From Bacillota bacterium (lineage in GTDB: Bacteria; Bacillota; Clostridia; Oscillospirales; Ruminococcaceae), in assembly GCA_023429685.1 (NCBI GenBank), contig JAEZDF010000130.1:1-8631 (forward strand): 8,631 nt of DNA. The letters run 5' to 3'. Of the stretch, positions 1 through 5,514 are shown one piece after another. Numbering within the stretch: the stretch's first letter is position 1; each line of letters starts with the position of its first letter. The notes beneath the pieces were generated by a model, which did no database searches, was not told where the DNA came from, and saw only the letters and a program-made list of their open reading frames with translations. Made by a program: the position numbers and the translations under genes.

Positions 1-1266
1 GCGGTCGTTTGGCATCGCAAGCGGCTCTACCCTGTCCTTAAACAGATGGCTGCCCACCGAGTGGAAGATACGGATGTCCTCACCCGCTGCCTCGCGAATG
101 CCCTCTAAATTCGTAATATATTCCGACGCGGTGCCGCAGTAGTTGCCCTCAAGCACCGTGCGTGAGTTTGCAGTAGGTCCAATTACCGCGATACGACGGC
201 AGGTTGCGCGCTCCAGCGGAAGGATGCCGTCATTCTTAAGCAAAACTGCCGAGAGCCTTGCGGCTTCTGCCGCGAGCATGCGGTTTGCCTCGGTGTCATT
301 TTCTTCAAATCGGATGCTATCATATTTACAGTCCTTGTCAAACAGACCAAGCATCATTCGGGTTGTAAACAGACGCACGCAGGACTTGCGGATGGTCTCT
401 TCGCTGACGCGGCCTTCCTGATAGGCAAGAAGCATGTTCAGGTAGGTGTTGCCGCAGTTCAGGTCGCACCCGTTGTTGATGGCAAGCGCCGCCGATTCTA
501 CCGCGGTGGCGGTAACCCCGTGGCTTTCGTGAAAGTCTTTTATCGCCCAGCAGTCGGACACAACATGACCCTCAAAGCCCCACTTCTCGCGCAGGATGTC
601 GACAAGCAATGTTTTGCTTCCGCAGCATGGCTCGCCGTTTACTCGGTTGTACGCACCCATCACCGACTCTACGTCGGCTTCCTTAACCGCCGCCTCAAAG
701 GCAGGTAGGTAGGTCTCTTCCAAATCCTTGGGACCCGCCAATGCGTCAAAGCCGTGGCGAAGCGCCTCGGGACCGGAGTGAACCGCGTAGTGCTTAGCGC
801 ATGCCGCCGTCTTTAAATACTTATCGTCGCCCTGCAGTCCCTTGATATACGCAACACCAAGGGTCTTGGTCAAATAAGGGTCTTCGCCCAAGGTCTCCTG
901 CCCTCTGCCCCAATGCGGGTCGCGGAACAGGTTGATATTGGGCGACCAGATCGTAAGCCCTTTGTAGATGTCACGGTCACCTAAGGAAGACTGCATATTG
1001 AACTTTGCGCGAGCCTCGGTAGCCACCACATCTGCAATCTCTTTTAAGAATTCGGGGTCAAACATCGACGCAAGTGCAATTGCCTGCGGGAATACCGTGG
1101 CGGTACCCGCGCGTGCAACGCCGTGTAGCGCTTCGCTCCACCAGTTGTATGCGGGAATATCAAGGCGAGGGATGGCGGGCGCATCATAGCGCAGCTGCGA
1201 GGTCGCTTCTTCGAGTGTCATTTGGTCCACGAGTGCCTGGGCGCGTTTTGCAAATTCTTGTCTCAT
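1..1266 (-). CDS. Glycoside hydrolase family 3 enzyme, likely beta-xylosidase/beta-glucosidase (3' end outside window)
   Basis: The frame is open from ATG 1266 to the window edge, giving 422 residues; the C-terminal part is missing. GH3 enzymes remove terminal beta-linked xylose or glucose from oligosaccharides with retention. Visible family motifs, in order: NWWSEALHG (41-49), GRGQETLGEDPYL (from about 120), AKHYAVHSGPE with K158-H159, and HVVSDCWAIKDFHE, whose D238 is the expected nucleophile. VLLKNDG (341-347) then marks the passage to the second domain. The SDC form of the nucleophile motif resembles the plant/bacterial beta-xylosidase branch, but substrate cannot be fixed from sequence. 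The acid/base glutamate would lie beyond the edge; full-length relatives are about 700 residues. No signal peptide is seen, so it is probably cytoplasmic. It lies 30 bases after the GH43 stop with only a weak ribosome binding site (GAAAG), which suggests cotranscription and perhaps translational coupling. Confidence 0.93.
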   Translation of the reverse strand, partial: MRQEFAKRAQALVDQMTLEEATSQLRYDAPAIPRLDIPAYNWWSEALHGVARAGTATVFPQAIALASMFDPEFLKEIADVVATEARAKFNMQSSLGDRDIYKGLTIWSPNINLFRDPHWGRGQETLGEDPYLTKTLGVAYIKGLQGDDKYLKTAACAKHYAVHSGPEALRHGFDALAGPKDLEETYLPAFEAAVKEADVESVMGAYNRVNGEPCCGSKTLLVDILREKWGFEGHVVSDCWAIKDFHESHGVTATAVESAALAINNGCDLNCGNTYLNMLLAYQEGRVSEETIRKSCVRLFTTRMMLGLFDKDCKYDSIRFEENDTEANRMLAAEAARLSAVLLKNDGILPLERATCRRIAVIGPTANSRTVLEGNYCGTASEYITNLEGIREAAGEDIRIFHSVGSHLFKDRVEPLAMPNDR

Positions 1267-1296
1267 CTTACGCTTTCTCACTTTCTTTATCTGATG

Positions 1297-2853
1297 TTAA
1301 TGTAAATTCTGATACTCCAGATACTCAAACAACGCATTGTTCTCGGTGCTTTTTCCGTTTGAGGATGCATAAACCCCTACGGTGCACCCCACAAACCCGC
1401 CCGCGTGCTCGGTACACATCCGTCGCGCGCTTACGGTATAGTCAAGCCTTTTGTATGGGACTGCATCCTGCTCGGTTTTATAATAAAACGAGAGGCTCTG
1501 CCCATGCTGGGCAAGCTTTAGCCACAACGCCTCGGTCTGCACCTCGGCCTCTTGCACCACCGTTTCCTGCCCGTCATCACAGAGTACGACGCGCAGTCTG
1601 TGCCCTGTGTCGGTCAGCCCGTACTCCAGCCGGATATGGTAGCGGTCGTTTTGTACCAGCGCAAGACCTGCAAACTCGCCGGGTCGGTCAGGCGAAAACG
1701 TCACCCTCGTCTCGGTCAAAAAGCAAAATGACGTCTGCCGCACACATAAATACGAGGGGCTGTCCATATCGCAAAGGGTGACGGGTGACAGCGCAAGCCG
1801 CAAGCCCTTACTGCTAAACGTATAATCATCCCTGCGGGGGTTGCGTAAAAACAGGATTCTCGGGTCGAGGTTGTTCCACGACATATACCCAAACGGATAG
1901 TGCCCCGAAACCGGTTCCAGCGGATAATCCAAAAGGGTCGTCTTGGTCTCGGGCGTTAGCCTGCCCTCCCCGGGGTTTACGACAGGCCAGCCGTCCTCCC
2001 ACTCCACGCGGGCAAAGAAGGTTTCGCGACCAAGGTTTGAGCTACCCTCGTAGGGTCTTGAGCCGAGCATGACCATATACCAGCTGCCGTCTGCCGCCTG
2101 CACAAGATCTGCGTGCCCCACGTTTTTAACCGGGTAATCTCTGCCCAGATGGCGGTGGGTCAAAAGCGGGTTCTTCTTGTACCCAATATACGGACCAAGC
2201 AGCGCCTCGCTGCGGGCGATGGTAACCGAGTGATCGTCCGCGGTGCCGGCTTCTGCAATCATCAGATAGTACATGCCGTCTATTTGATACAGATGCGGTG
2301 CTTCGGGCCATACGCTATCCCGCAGCGCACCCTTCCATAACGGTGTGGGTTCGCCCACCAGACAAAACTCGTCAAGGTCAAGCGGCACGATGTATATCTC
2401 ATTGTCGCCGTAATAACGCTCCTGCTGCGAATCGGCACGGGTGCCCACATAGTAGCAGGTGCCGTCGTCGTCAAAGAACAGGCTGGGGTCAATCCCCTCT
2501 GCTCCCGTAAGCCAATGGGGCTCCGACCACGGTCCCGCGGGGTCGGTTGCCGTTACGATAAAATTGCCGCCCTTTGAGATGTTGGTGCACACCACATAAA
2601 AGGTGCCGTCATGGTAACGGATGGTCGGCGCAAACAAGCCATGCGAGTGCCCAACGCCCGCAAGGGGCAGCTGACTGTCGGTGGTTAACACGTTGCCAAT
2701 CTGCCTGATGTGGCAAAAATCCCGTGTATGAAAAACGGGGATGCCGGGGTAATACGCAAAGGTAGAGGTGACGATATAGTAGTCCTCCCCCACACGGCAA
2801 ACCGACGGGTCGGGGTAAAAGCCCTTGAGTATGGGGTTTTGTACTCTGCCCAT
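1297..2853 (-). CDS. Glycoside hydrolase family 43 beta-xylosidase (possible alpha-L-arabinofuranosidase activity)
   Basis: This 518-residue protein has the two-domain layout of XynB-type GH43 enzymes: an N-terminal five-bladed propeller (about 1-305) and a C-terminal beta-sandwich (about 320-518) that normally closes the active site. The inverting triad is visible: general base D15 in FYPDPS, pKa-modulating D122 in GIDPSLF, and general acid E184 in WPEAPHLY. H247 in GHADL fits the conserved active-site histidine of the Selenomonas enzyme SXA. The expected reaction is release of xylose from the non-reducing end of beta-1,4-xylo-oligosaccharides; many relatives also cleave arabinofuranosyl groups. 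There is no signal peptide, so it should act in the cytoplasm on imported oligomers. The ATG at 2853 is preceded by AAAGGA (2863-2868) with a 9-base spacer. It is the first gene of a minus-strand unit with the GH3 gene and is divergent from an AraC regulator. Confidence 0.94.
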   Translation of the reverse strand: MGRVQNPILKGFYPDPSVCRVGEDYYIVTSTFAYYPGIPVFHTRDFCHIRQIGNVLTTDSQLPLAGVGHSHGLFAPTIRYHDGTFYVVCTNISKGGNFIVTATDPAGPWSEPHWLTGAEGIDPSLFFDDDGTCYYVGTRADSQQERYYGDNEIYIVPLDLDEFCLVGEPTPLWKGALRDSVWPEAPHLYQIDGMYYLMIAEAGTADDHSVTIARSEALLGPYIGYKKNPLLTHRHLGRDYPVKNVGHADLVQAADGSWYMVMLGSRPYEGSSNLGRETFFARVEWEDGWPVVNPGEGRLTPETKTTLLDYPLEPVSGHYPFGYMSWNNLDPRILFLRNPRRDDYTFSSKGLRLALSPVTLCDMDSPSYLCVRQTSFCFLTETRVTFSPDRPGEFAGLALVQNDRYHIRLEYGLTDTGHRLRVVLCDDGQETVVQEAEVQTEALWLKLAQHGQSLSFYYKTEQDAVPYKRLDYTVSARRMCTEHAGGFVGCTVGVYASSNGKSTENNALFEYLEYQNLH

Positions 2854-2889
2854 AACGCCACATCCTTTATCAGATTATCAATATGTCCA

Positions 2890-2910
2890 TTGCTCTAAGA
2901 CAAAGAGCAA
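2890..2910 (-). promoter_or_regulatory. Inverted repeat TTGCTCT/AGAGCAA in the GH43 leader
   Basis: A perfect 7-base inverted repeat with a 7-base spacer lies in the predicted 5' untranslated leader of the GH43 transcript, about 20 bases before its ribosome binding site. It could be an RNA hairpin or a DNA operator. The sequence does not say which. Confidence 0.4.
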
Positions 2911-2915
2911 ATCAC

Positions 2916-2932
2916 ATCCGCAAAAATCGGAT
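2916..2932 (-). promoter_or_regulatory. Inverted repeat ATCCG/CGGAT in the GH43 leader
   Basis: A 5-base inverted repeat with a 7-base loop sits five bases from the larger repeat at 2890-2910. Both fall between the predicted GH43 transcription start (near 2948) and the gene. On its own it is weak; the close pairing with the neighbour is what makes it worth noting. Confidence 0.3.
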
Positions 2933-2954
2933 TACTTTACCAGCTTATACTGCA

Positions 2955-2963
2955 ATTATAACA
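2955..2963 (-). promoter_or_regulatory. Extended -10 promoter for the GH43-GH3 operon
   Basis: Read on the minus strand this is TGTTATAAT, a perfect extended -10 element. No good -35 is present at the right spacing (AAGAAA at 2978-2983). A consensus extended -10 without a -35 is typical of promoters helped by an activator. The predicted start is near 2948, leaving a leader of about 95 bases. Confidence 0.55.
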
Positions 2964-2964
2964 G

Positions 2965-2977
2965 TGTGCACGAGCAC
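2965..2977 (+). promoter_or_regulatory. Candidate operator A: TGTGCACGAGCAC
   Basis: First of three TGCACGA heptamers in the divergent region (2967-2973). Here it is part of a GTGC-ACGA-GCAC inverted repeat (2966-2977) that lies just upstream of the GH43 extended -10 and abuts the place where a -35 would be. That is where an AraC-type activator often binds. Assignment to the neighbouring regulator is inferred. Confidence 0.35.
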
Positions 2978-3090
2978 TTTCTTGCGAATAGTTGCTTTGT
3001 AACTATCAATTATTGCTATCTTTGTGTGGTGCTATCCCCGACAATTTGCAGCGATTGCTTCGTATGTTTAGATATATTATCTATTTATTT

Positions 3091-3097
3091 TCGTGCA
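3091..3097 (-). promoter_or_regulatory. Candidate operator B: TGCACGA
   Basis: Second copy of the heptamer, in minus orientation, about midway between the two promoters in very AT-rich DNA. Its centre is 124 bases from copy A and 110 from copy C. Confidence 0.3.
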
Positions 3098-3153
3098 TTT
3101 ATTATAATTATAGTTTATTTTCTCTATTTTCGGTTTTCTTTTTCGCAAAAATG

Positions 3154-3162
3154 TGTTATTAT
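3154..3162 (+). promoter_or_regulatory. Extended -10 promoter for the AraC-family regulator gene
   Basis: TGTTATTAT on the plus strand is an extended -10 with one departure from TATAAT. The -35 position holds only TTTTCT (3134-3139). The predicted start is near 3169, so copy C of the TGCACGA motif would lie inside the transcribed leader. Confidence 0.45.
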
Positions 3163-3198
3163 TAAGACAATGCGGTAAACGTCCCTTTTTGTGCTCTA

Positions 3199-3207
3199 TG
3201 TGCACGA
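3199..3207 (+). promoter_or_regulatory. Candidate operator C: TGTGCACGA
   Basis: Third copy of the heptamer. It shares nine bases (TGTGCACGA) with copy A. It lies between the predicted regulator promoter and its ribosome binding site, a position that would suit autorepression. Function is inferred from position only. Confidence 0.35.
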
Positions 3208-3216
3208 TACCGCAAC

Positions 3217-3224
3217 GGAGGTGA
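3217..3224 (+). promoter_or_regulatory. Strong ribosome binding site of the AraC-family gene
   Basis: GGAGGTGA is a full match to the 16S rRNA anti-Shine-Dalgarno sequence. It ends six bases before ATG 3231 and fixes that start. Confidence 0.85.
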
Positions 3225-3230
3225 AGGCAA

Positions 3231-4112
3231 ATGATCAAAACGCTGCACGGCATACGAGAGACGGTGGATTTTGCGGAGGGCTCCTCGATCGTTATCTATG
3301 AGAACGAGCAATATGAGGACTACCCAAACCACTGGCATTCACCGCTTGAGATTATTATGCCCATAACCGGCGGGTATCGTGTTGTGTGCGGCGGGGTTTC
3401 TTTTGACTTGAATGCAGGGGATATTATGCTGATAGCACCGGGCACGCTGCACAGCCTGTATGCGCCAAAAACCGGTCGCAGGCTAATTATACAGGTGGAT
3501 TTCTCTTTTTTAAGCCAGCTGAAAGAGTTTGGCTCGGTAATGGCGTTTATGGCGCCCGGCATCTGCATCTCTGCACAAGGCACGTCGGATATCCACGCCG
3601 AGGCGGAGCGAATCCTATACCGTACCCTTGAGGAGTACCGCAGCAAGGGCGTGCTCAAAGAAGCGCTCATCTACTCGTACTTAATACAATTGATTGTGCT
3701 GGTGGGCAGGCAGTACACCCAACCCACCCGTGAGCACGCAGAAAAAACGATTAAAAACCAGGATTATATCGATAAGTTCCTCTCTGTGTGCGATTACATC
3801 AACCAGCATTTTGATGAGAACATGACGCTTGAGGATGCCGCGGCGCTTGCAGGCTTTAGCAAGTTTTATTTCACCCGCCTATTTAAGCAGTTTACCGGCG
3901 TGTCGTTTTACAAGTACCTCAACCGCAGGCGCATTATGTATGCGGAAAAGTTGCTGATCGAGCCGGATATCTCGGTGACCGAGGTCGCCATCCGTTCCGG
4001 TTTTGGCAGCTTGTCCGCCTTTATTCGGATGTTTAAGCTGCAAAAGGGCTGCACCCCGACAGAATTTCGCTCGCTATATCTTGCCTCCGACTTTACAAGC
4101 AAAAACGCGTAA
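3231..4112 (+). CDS. AraC-family transcriptional regulator with N-terminal cupin sensor domain
   Basis: This 293-residue protein has the standard two-part AraC layout. Residues about 15-95 form a cupin-like ligand-binding domain, with HWHSPLE (34-40) and GDIMLIAPGTLH (63-74) as its two conserved patches. A helical linker follows. Residues about 185-285 are the DNA-binding domain with two helix-turn-helix units: LEDAAALAGFSKFYFTRLFK (200-219), and VAIRSGFGSLSAFIRMFK (252-269) followed by GCTPTEFR. The length matches the family. Because it is divergent from a GH43-GH3 operon, the likely job is to sense a xylan-derived sugar and control that operon. The ligand, and whether it activates or represses, cannot be read from sequence. 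The start is fixed by a near-perfect ribosome binding site at 3217-3224. Confidence 0.93.
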   Translation: MIKTLHGIRETVDFAEGSSIVIYENEQYEDYPNHWHSPLEIIMPITGGYRVVCGGVSFDLNAGDIMLIAPGTLHSLYAPKTGRRLIIQVDFSFLSQLKEFGSVMAFMAPGICISAQGTSDIHAEAERILYRTLEEYRSKGVLKEALIYSYLIQLIVLVGRQYTQPTREHAEKTIKNQDYIDKFLSVCDYINQHFDENMTLEDAAALAGFSKFYFTRLFKQFTGVSFYKYLNRRRIMYAEKLLIEPDISVTEVAIRSGFGSLSAFIRMFKLQKGCTPTEFRSLYLASDFTSKNA

Positions 4113-4122
4113 CGCTGTAAGC

Positions 4123-4152
4123 TTGAAGACCTCCCTACAAAAATGGTATAAT
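4123..4152 (+). promoter_or_regulatory. Sigma-A-like promoter TTGAAG-18-TATAAT with TGG extension
   Basis: TTGAAG (4123-4128) and TGGTATAAT (4144-4152) are 18 bases apart and face the DUF2156 operon. It is the only good plus-strand promoter noticed between the regulator and that operon. The predicted start near 4159 would fall inside the 5' arm of the hairpin at 4155-4179, so the RNA would begin with that hairpin or a shortened form of it. The leader to the DUF2156 start would be about 460 bases. Confidence 0.4.
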
Positions 4153-4154
4153 AA

Positions 4155-4179
4155 AAGGCGGCGGATTATCCGCCGCCTT
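4155..4179. terminator. GC-rich hairpin after the AraC gene, probable terminator
   Basis: A perfect 11-base-pair stem (AAGGCGGCGGA/TCCGCCGCCTT) closes on a TTA loop, 43 bases after the AraC stop. The tail is better on the minus strand, where the stem is followed by TTATTAT (CCTTTTATTAT including stem bases). On the plus strand it is followed by the poorer ACTTAATA. It may therefore stop transcripts arriving from the right, or act both ways. A promoter-like sequence overlaps its left side. Confidence 0.6.
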
Positions 4180-4222
4180 ACTTAATACTATTCTGTGATA
4201 AAAGTGCGGTTGTAAAACCACG

Positions 4223-4423
4223 TCAAAACCCATGTACCATAGCTTTCGATTTAATTCTTGCTCGCTTTTTCATCGCACAGTAGTATAAGTCAATTGCCAT
4301 CAACCCATTTGTCTTGCAGCGTATTTGATTTGTGAACGAAACAGGGGTTCTATCCAATTTGAATGCCAATGACGTTCTTATATCCATAAGCTTCTTACCG
4401 CCGCAAATCCAGACCATCGGCAT
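4223..4423 (-). other. Open minus-strand frame of unknown status in the 4113-4617 gap
   Basis: The 505 bases between the AraC stop and the DUF2156 start hold no convincing long gene. The best minus-strand frame reads 66 residues from ATG 4423 or 54 from ATG 4387, and stays open without a start back to about 4519. The protein is basic (a KKRARIKSK segment near the end) and is not recognised. No clear ribosome binding site precedes either ATG. One supporting point is that its stop is 44 bases from a hairpin whose U-rich tail is on this strand. It could be a small gene, a decayed remnant or chance. Confidence 0.12.
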
Positions 4424-4453
4424 GGCAAGCCGATGCCAATCGCCTTGCCATGC
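4415..4453 (+). promoter_or_regulatory. Two overlapping, mutually exclusive inverted repeats in the DUF2156 leader
   Basis: CATCGGC (4415-4421) can pair with GCCGATG (4429-4435) as a 7-base-pair stem. GCATGGCAAG (4420-4429) can instead pair with CTTGCCATGC (4444-4453) as a perfect 10-base-pair stem with a 14-base loop. Bases 4420, 4421 and 4429 take part in both stems and the rest of the first loop is used by the second, so only one can form at a time. The segment lies about 50 bases before the leader ORF at 4505. It could be an RNA switch or a DNA site. Confidence 0.35.
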
Positions 4454-4504
4454 GAGCGCGGTGCGGGTTTGCGCTGAATACCGAACAGATTGCGGGAGGA
4501 TACT

Positions 4505-4543
4505 ATGTTTAACAACATTTCATCCTTCCTCCGCTCAGTGTAA
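4505..4543 (+). CDS. Candidate 12-residue leader peptide upstream of DUF2156 gene
   Basis: ATG 4505 to TAA 4543 encodes MFNNISSFLRSV. It is preceded by GGGAGGA (4494-4500), a stronger ribosome binding site than most in the window, with a short spacer of 4-5 bases. It ends 74 bases before the DUF2156 start and is in a different frame. Codons 7-9 (TCC TTC CTC) are exactly complementary to the ribosome binding site of the DUF2156 gene, so a ribosome on this ORF would control access to that site. The peptide matches no family known to me. It was picked for its position, its strong ribosome binding site and the complementarity, not for homology. Confidence 0.4.
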   Translation: MFNNISSFLRSV

Positions 4544-4611
4544 AAGGTATAGCACGAGGCGGCTTTCGGTTGGATAGCTACAACGCGCAAGCAGAAATTT
4601 ATGAGGAAGGA
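4523..4611 (+). promoter_or_regulatory. Anti-Shine-Dalgarno/Shine-Dalgarno pair controlling DUF2156 translation (candidate)
   Basis: TCCTTCCTC at 4523-4531 is a perfect 9-base complement of GAGGAAGGA at 4603-4611, which is the ribosome binding site of the DUF2156 gene. The overlapping CCTCCGC (4528-4534) can also pair with GCGG(G)AGG (4492-4499, one bulge), which is the ribosome binding site of the leader ORF. The same pyrimidine stretch can therefore mask either start, giving two alternative folds. No folding calculation was made. Confidence 0.4.
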
Positions 4612-4617
4612 CAGTAT

Positions 4618-5511
4618 ATGCTAACATTTAAACCACTCCAGTTAAGCGACCGCAGTGTCGTTGAGCCAATCCTGCGGTCAGTCGATTCCAAAAGCTGTGA
4701 CTACTCGTTTGCAAACAACCTCATATGGACCAAACCCAACAACATTCAGTTTGCCATCGTCGACGGCTTTTACTGTTTAAAAAGTACCTGGAAGGCGGGT
4801 GCCGTGTACACGAACCCCGTGGGTACGGGAGACCGCAGCGCGGTCATTGAGGCGCTGATTGCCGACGCAAAACAAGCGGGCATTCCCTTTCTCCTGCGCG
4901 GGCTGCTCGTTGACGACGTCGCAGAGCTAAATCGGTTGTTCCCCGATCGCTTTGAGATAACCGAGAACCGTGACCAATTTGACTACATCTATAAGGTTGA
5001 GGACTTGGTTAACCTGACCGGCAAGAAGTACGCCGCGAAGCGCAACCACATCTCACGATTCTTGGATAACCCCGACTGGGCATATGAGCACATCACCCAG
5101 CAGAACATCGGCGAATGCGCAGAAATGAACGACAAGTGGTGCCAGCTGCACGGCTGCGGCGATGACCCGGGGCTTAAAAAGGAGATGTGCGCAGTTCGAA
5201 CGGCACTGAAACAGTTCTTTGAACTGCGGTTTGCCGGCGGGCTTTTGCGCTTAAACGGCGAGGTTGTTGCGTTTACCATCGGTGAGCCGCTTTCGTCAGA
5301 TACCTATAACGTTCACATCGAAAAGGCGTTTTCAGACATTCAGGGCGCATACCAGATGATAAATCGGCAGTTCTTAATCCACAACTGCCAATCGTTTACC
5401 TATGTCAACCGTGAGGAGGATATGGGCGACGAGGGCCTGCGAAAGGTCAAGCTATCCTACCGCCCCGAGATTTTGCTAGAAAAATACACCGCAAAGCTCG
5501 TAAAGGAGTAG
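4618..5511 (+). CDS. DUF2156 domain protein (LPG-synthase C-terminal-like acyltransferase fold)
   Basis: From ATG 4618 this is a 297-residue soluble protein. It resembles the DUF2156 family (Pfam PF09924), which is related to the catalytic domain of MprF lysyl-phosphatidylglycerol synthase and to FemX-like GNAT folds. Conserved-looking segments are GKKYAAKRNHISRF (135-148), YNVHIEKAFSDIQGAYQMINRQF (230-252, hyphen-free family core) and YVNREEDMGDEGLRKVKLSYRP (262-283). Unlike MprF it has no membrane helices, and the true substrate of stand-alone members is unknown to me. ATG 4618 is chosen because GAGGAAGGA ends six bases before it and the protein then begins like its relatives. An in-frame TTG at 4570 is less likely. 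It forms an operon with the GNAT gene, and a leader ORF upstream may control its translation. Confidence 0.87.
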   Translation: MLTFKPLQLSDRSVVEPILRSVDSKSCDYSFANNLIWTKPNNIQFAIVDGFYCLKSTWKAGAVYTNPVGTGDRSAVIEALIADAKQAGIPFLLRGLLVDDVAELNRLFPDRFEITENRDQFDYIYKVEDLVNLTGKKYAAKRNHISRFLDNPDWAYEHITQQNIGECAEMNDKWCQLHGCGDDPGLKKEMCAVRTALKQFFELRFAGGLLRLNGEVVAFTIGEPLSSDTYNVHIEKAFSDIQGAYQMINRQFLIHNCQSFTYVNREEDMGDEGLRKVKLSYRPEILLEKYTAKLVKE

Positions 5512-5514
5512 ACC

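Noticed and set aside
1074..1781. A 235-codon plus-strand ORF opposite the GH3/GH43 genes
   Set aside because: It is antisense to two clear glycoside hydrolases, has a low-complexity Arg/Ser/Pro-rich product and no ribosome binding site. It is a shadow of GC-rich codons on the other strand.
3175..3181. GTAAACG as half of a catabolite-responsive element (cre)
   Set aside because: The other half of the palindrome is not there, and the first base of the half-site also departs from the consensus. This is too weak to call.
4570..4617. TTG 4570 as the start of the DUF2156 gene, adding 16 residues
   Set aside because: The ATG at 4618 has a much better ribosome binding site at proper spacing, and the extra residues look unlike the family N-terminus. 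They cover the ribosome binding site itself.
4618..5511. Calling the DUF2156 protein MprF (lysyl-phosphatidylglycerol synthase)
   Set aside because: MprF carries many membrane helices before this domain; this protein is soluble, and only the fold relationship is supported.
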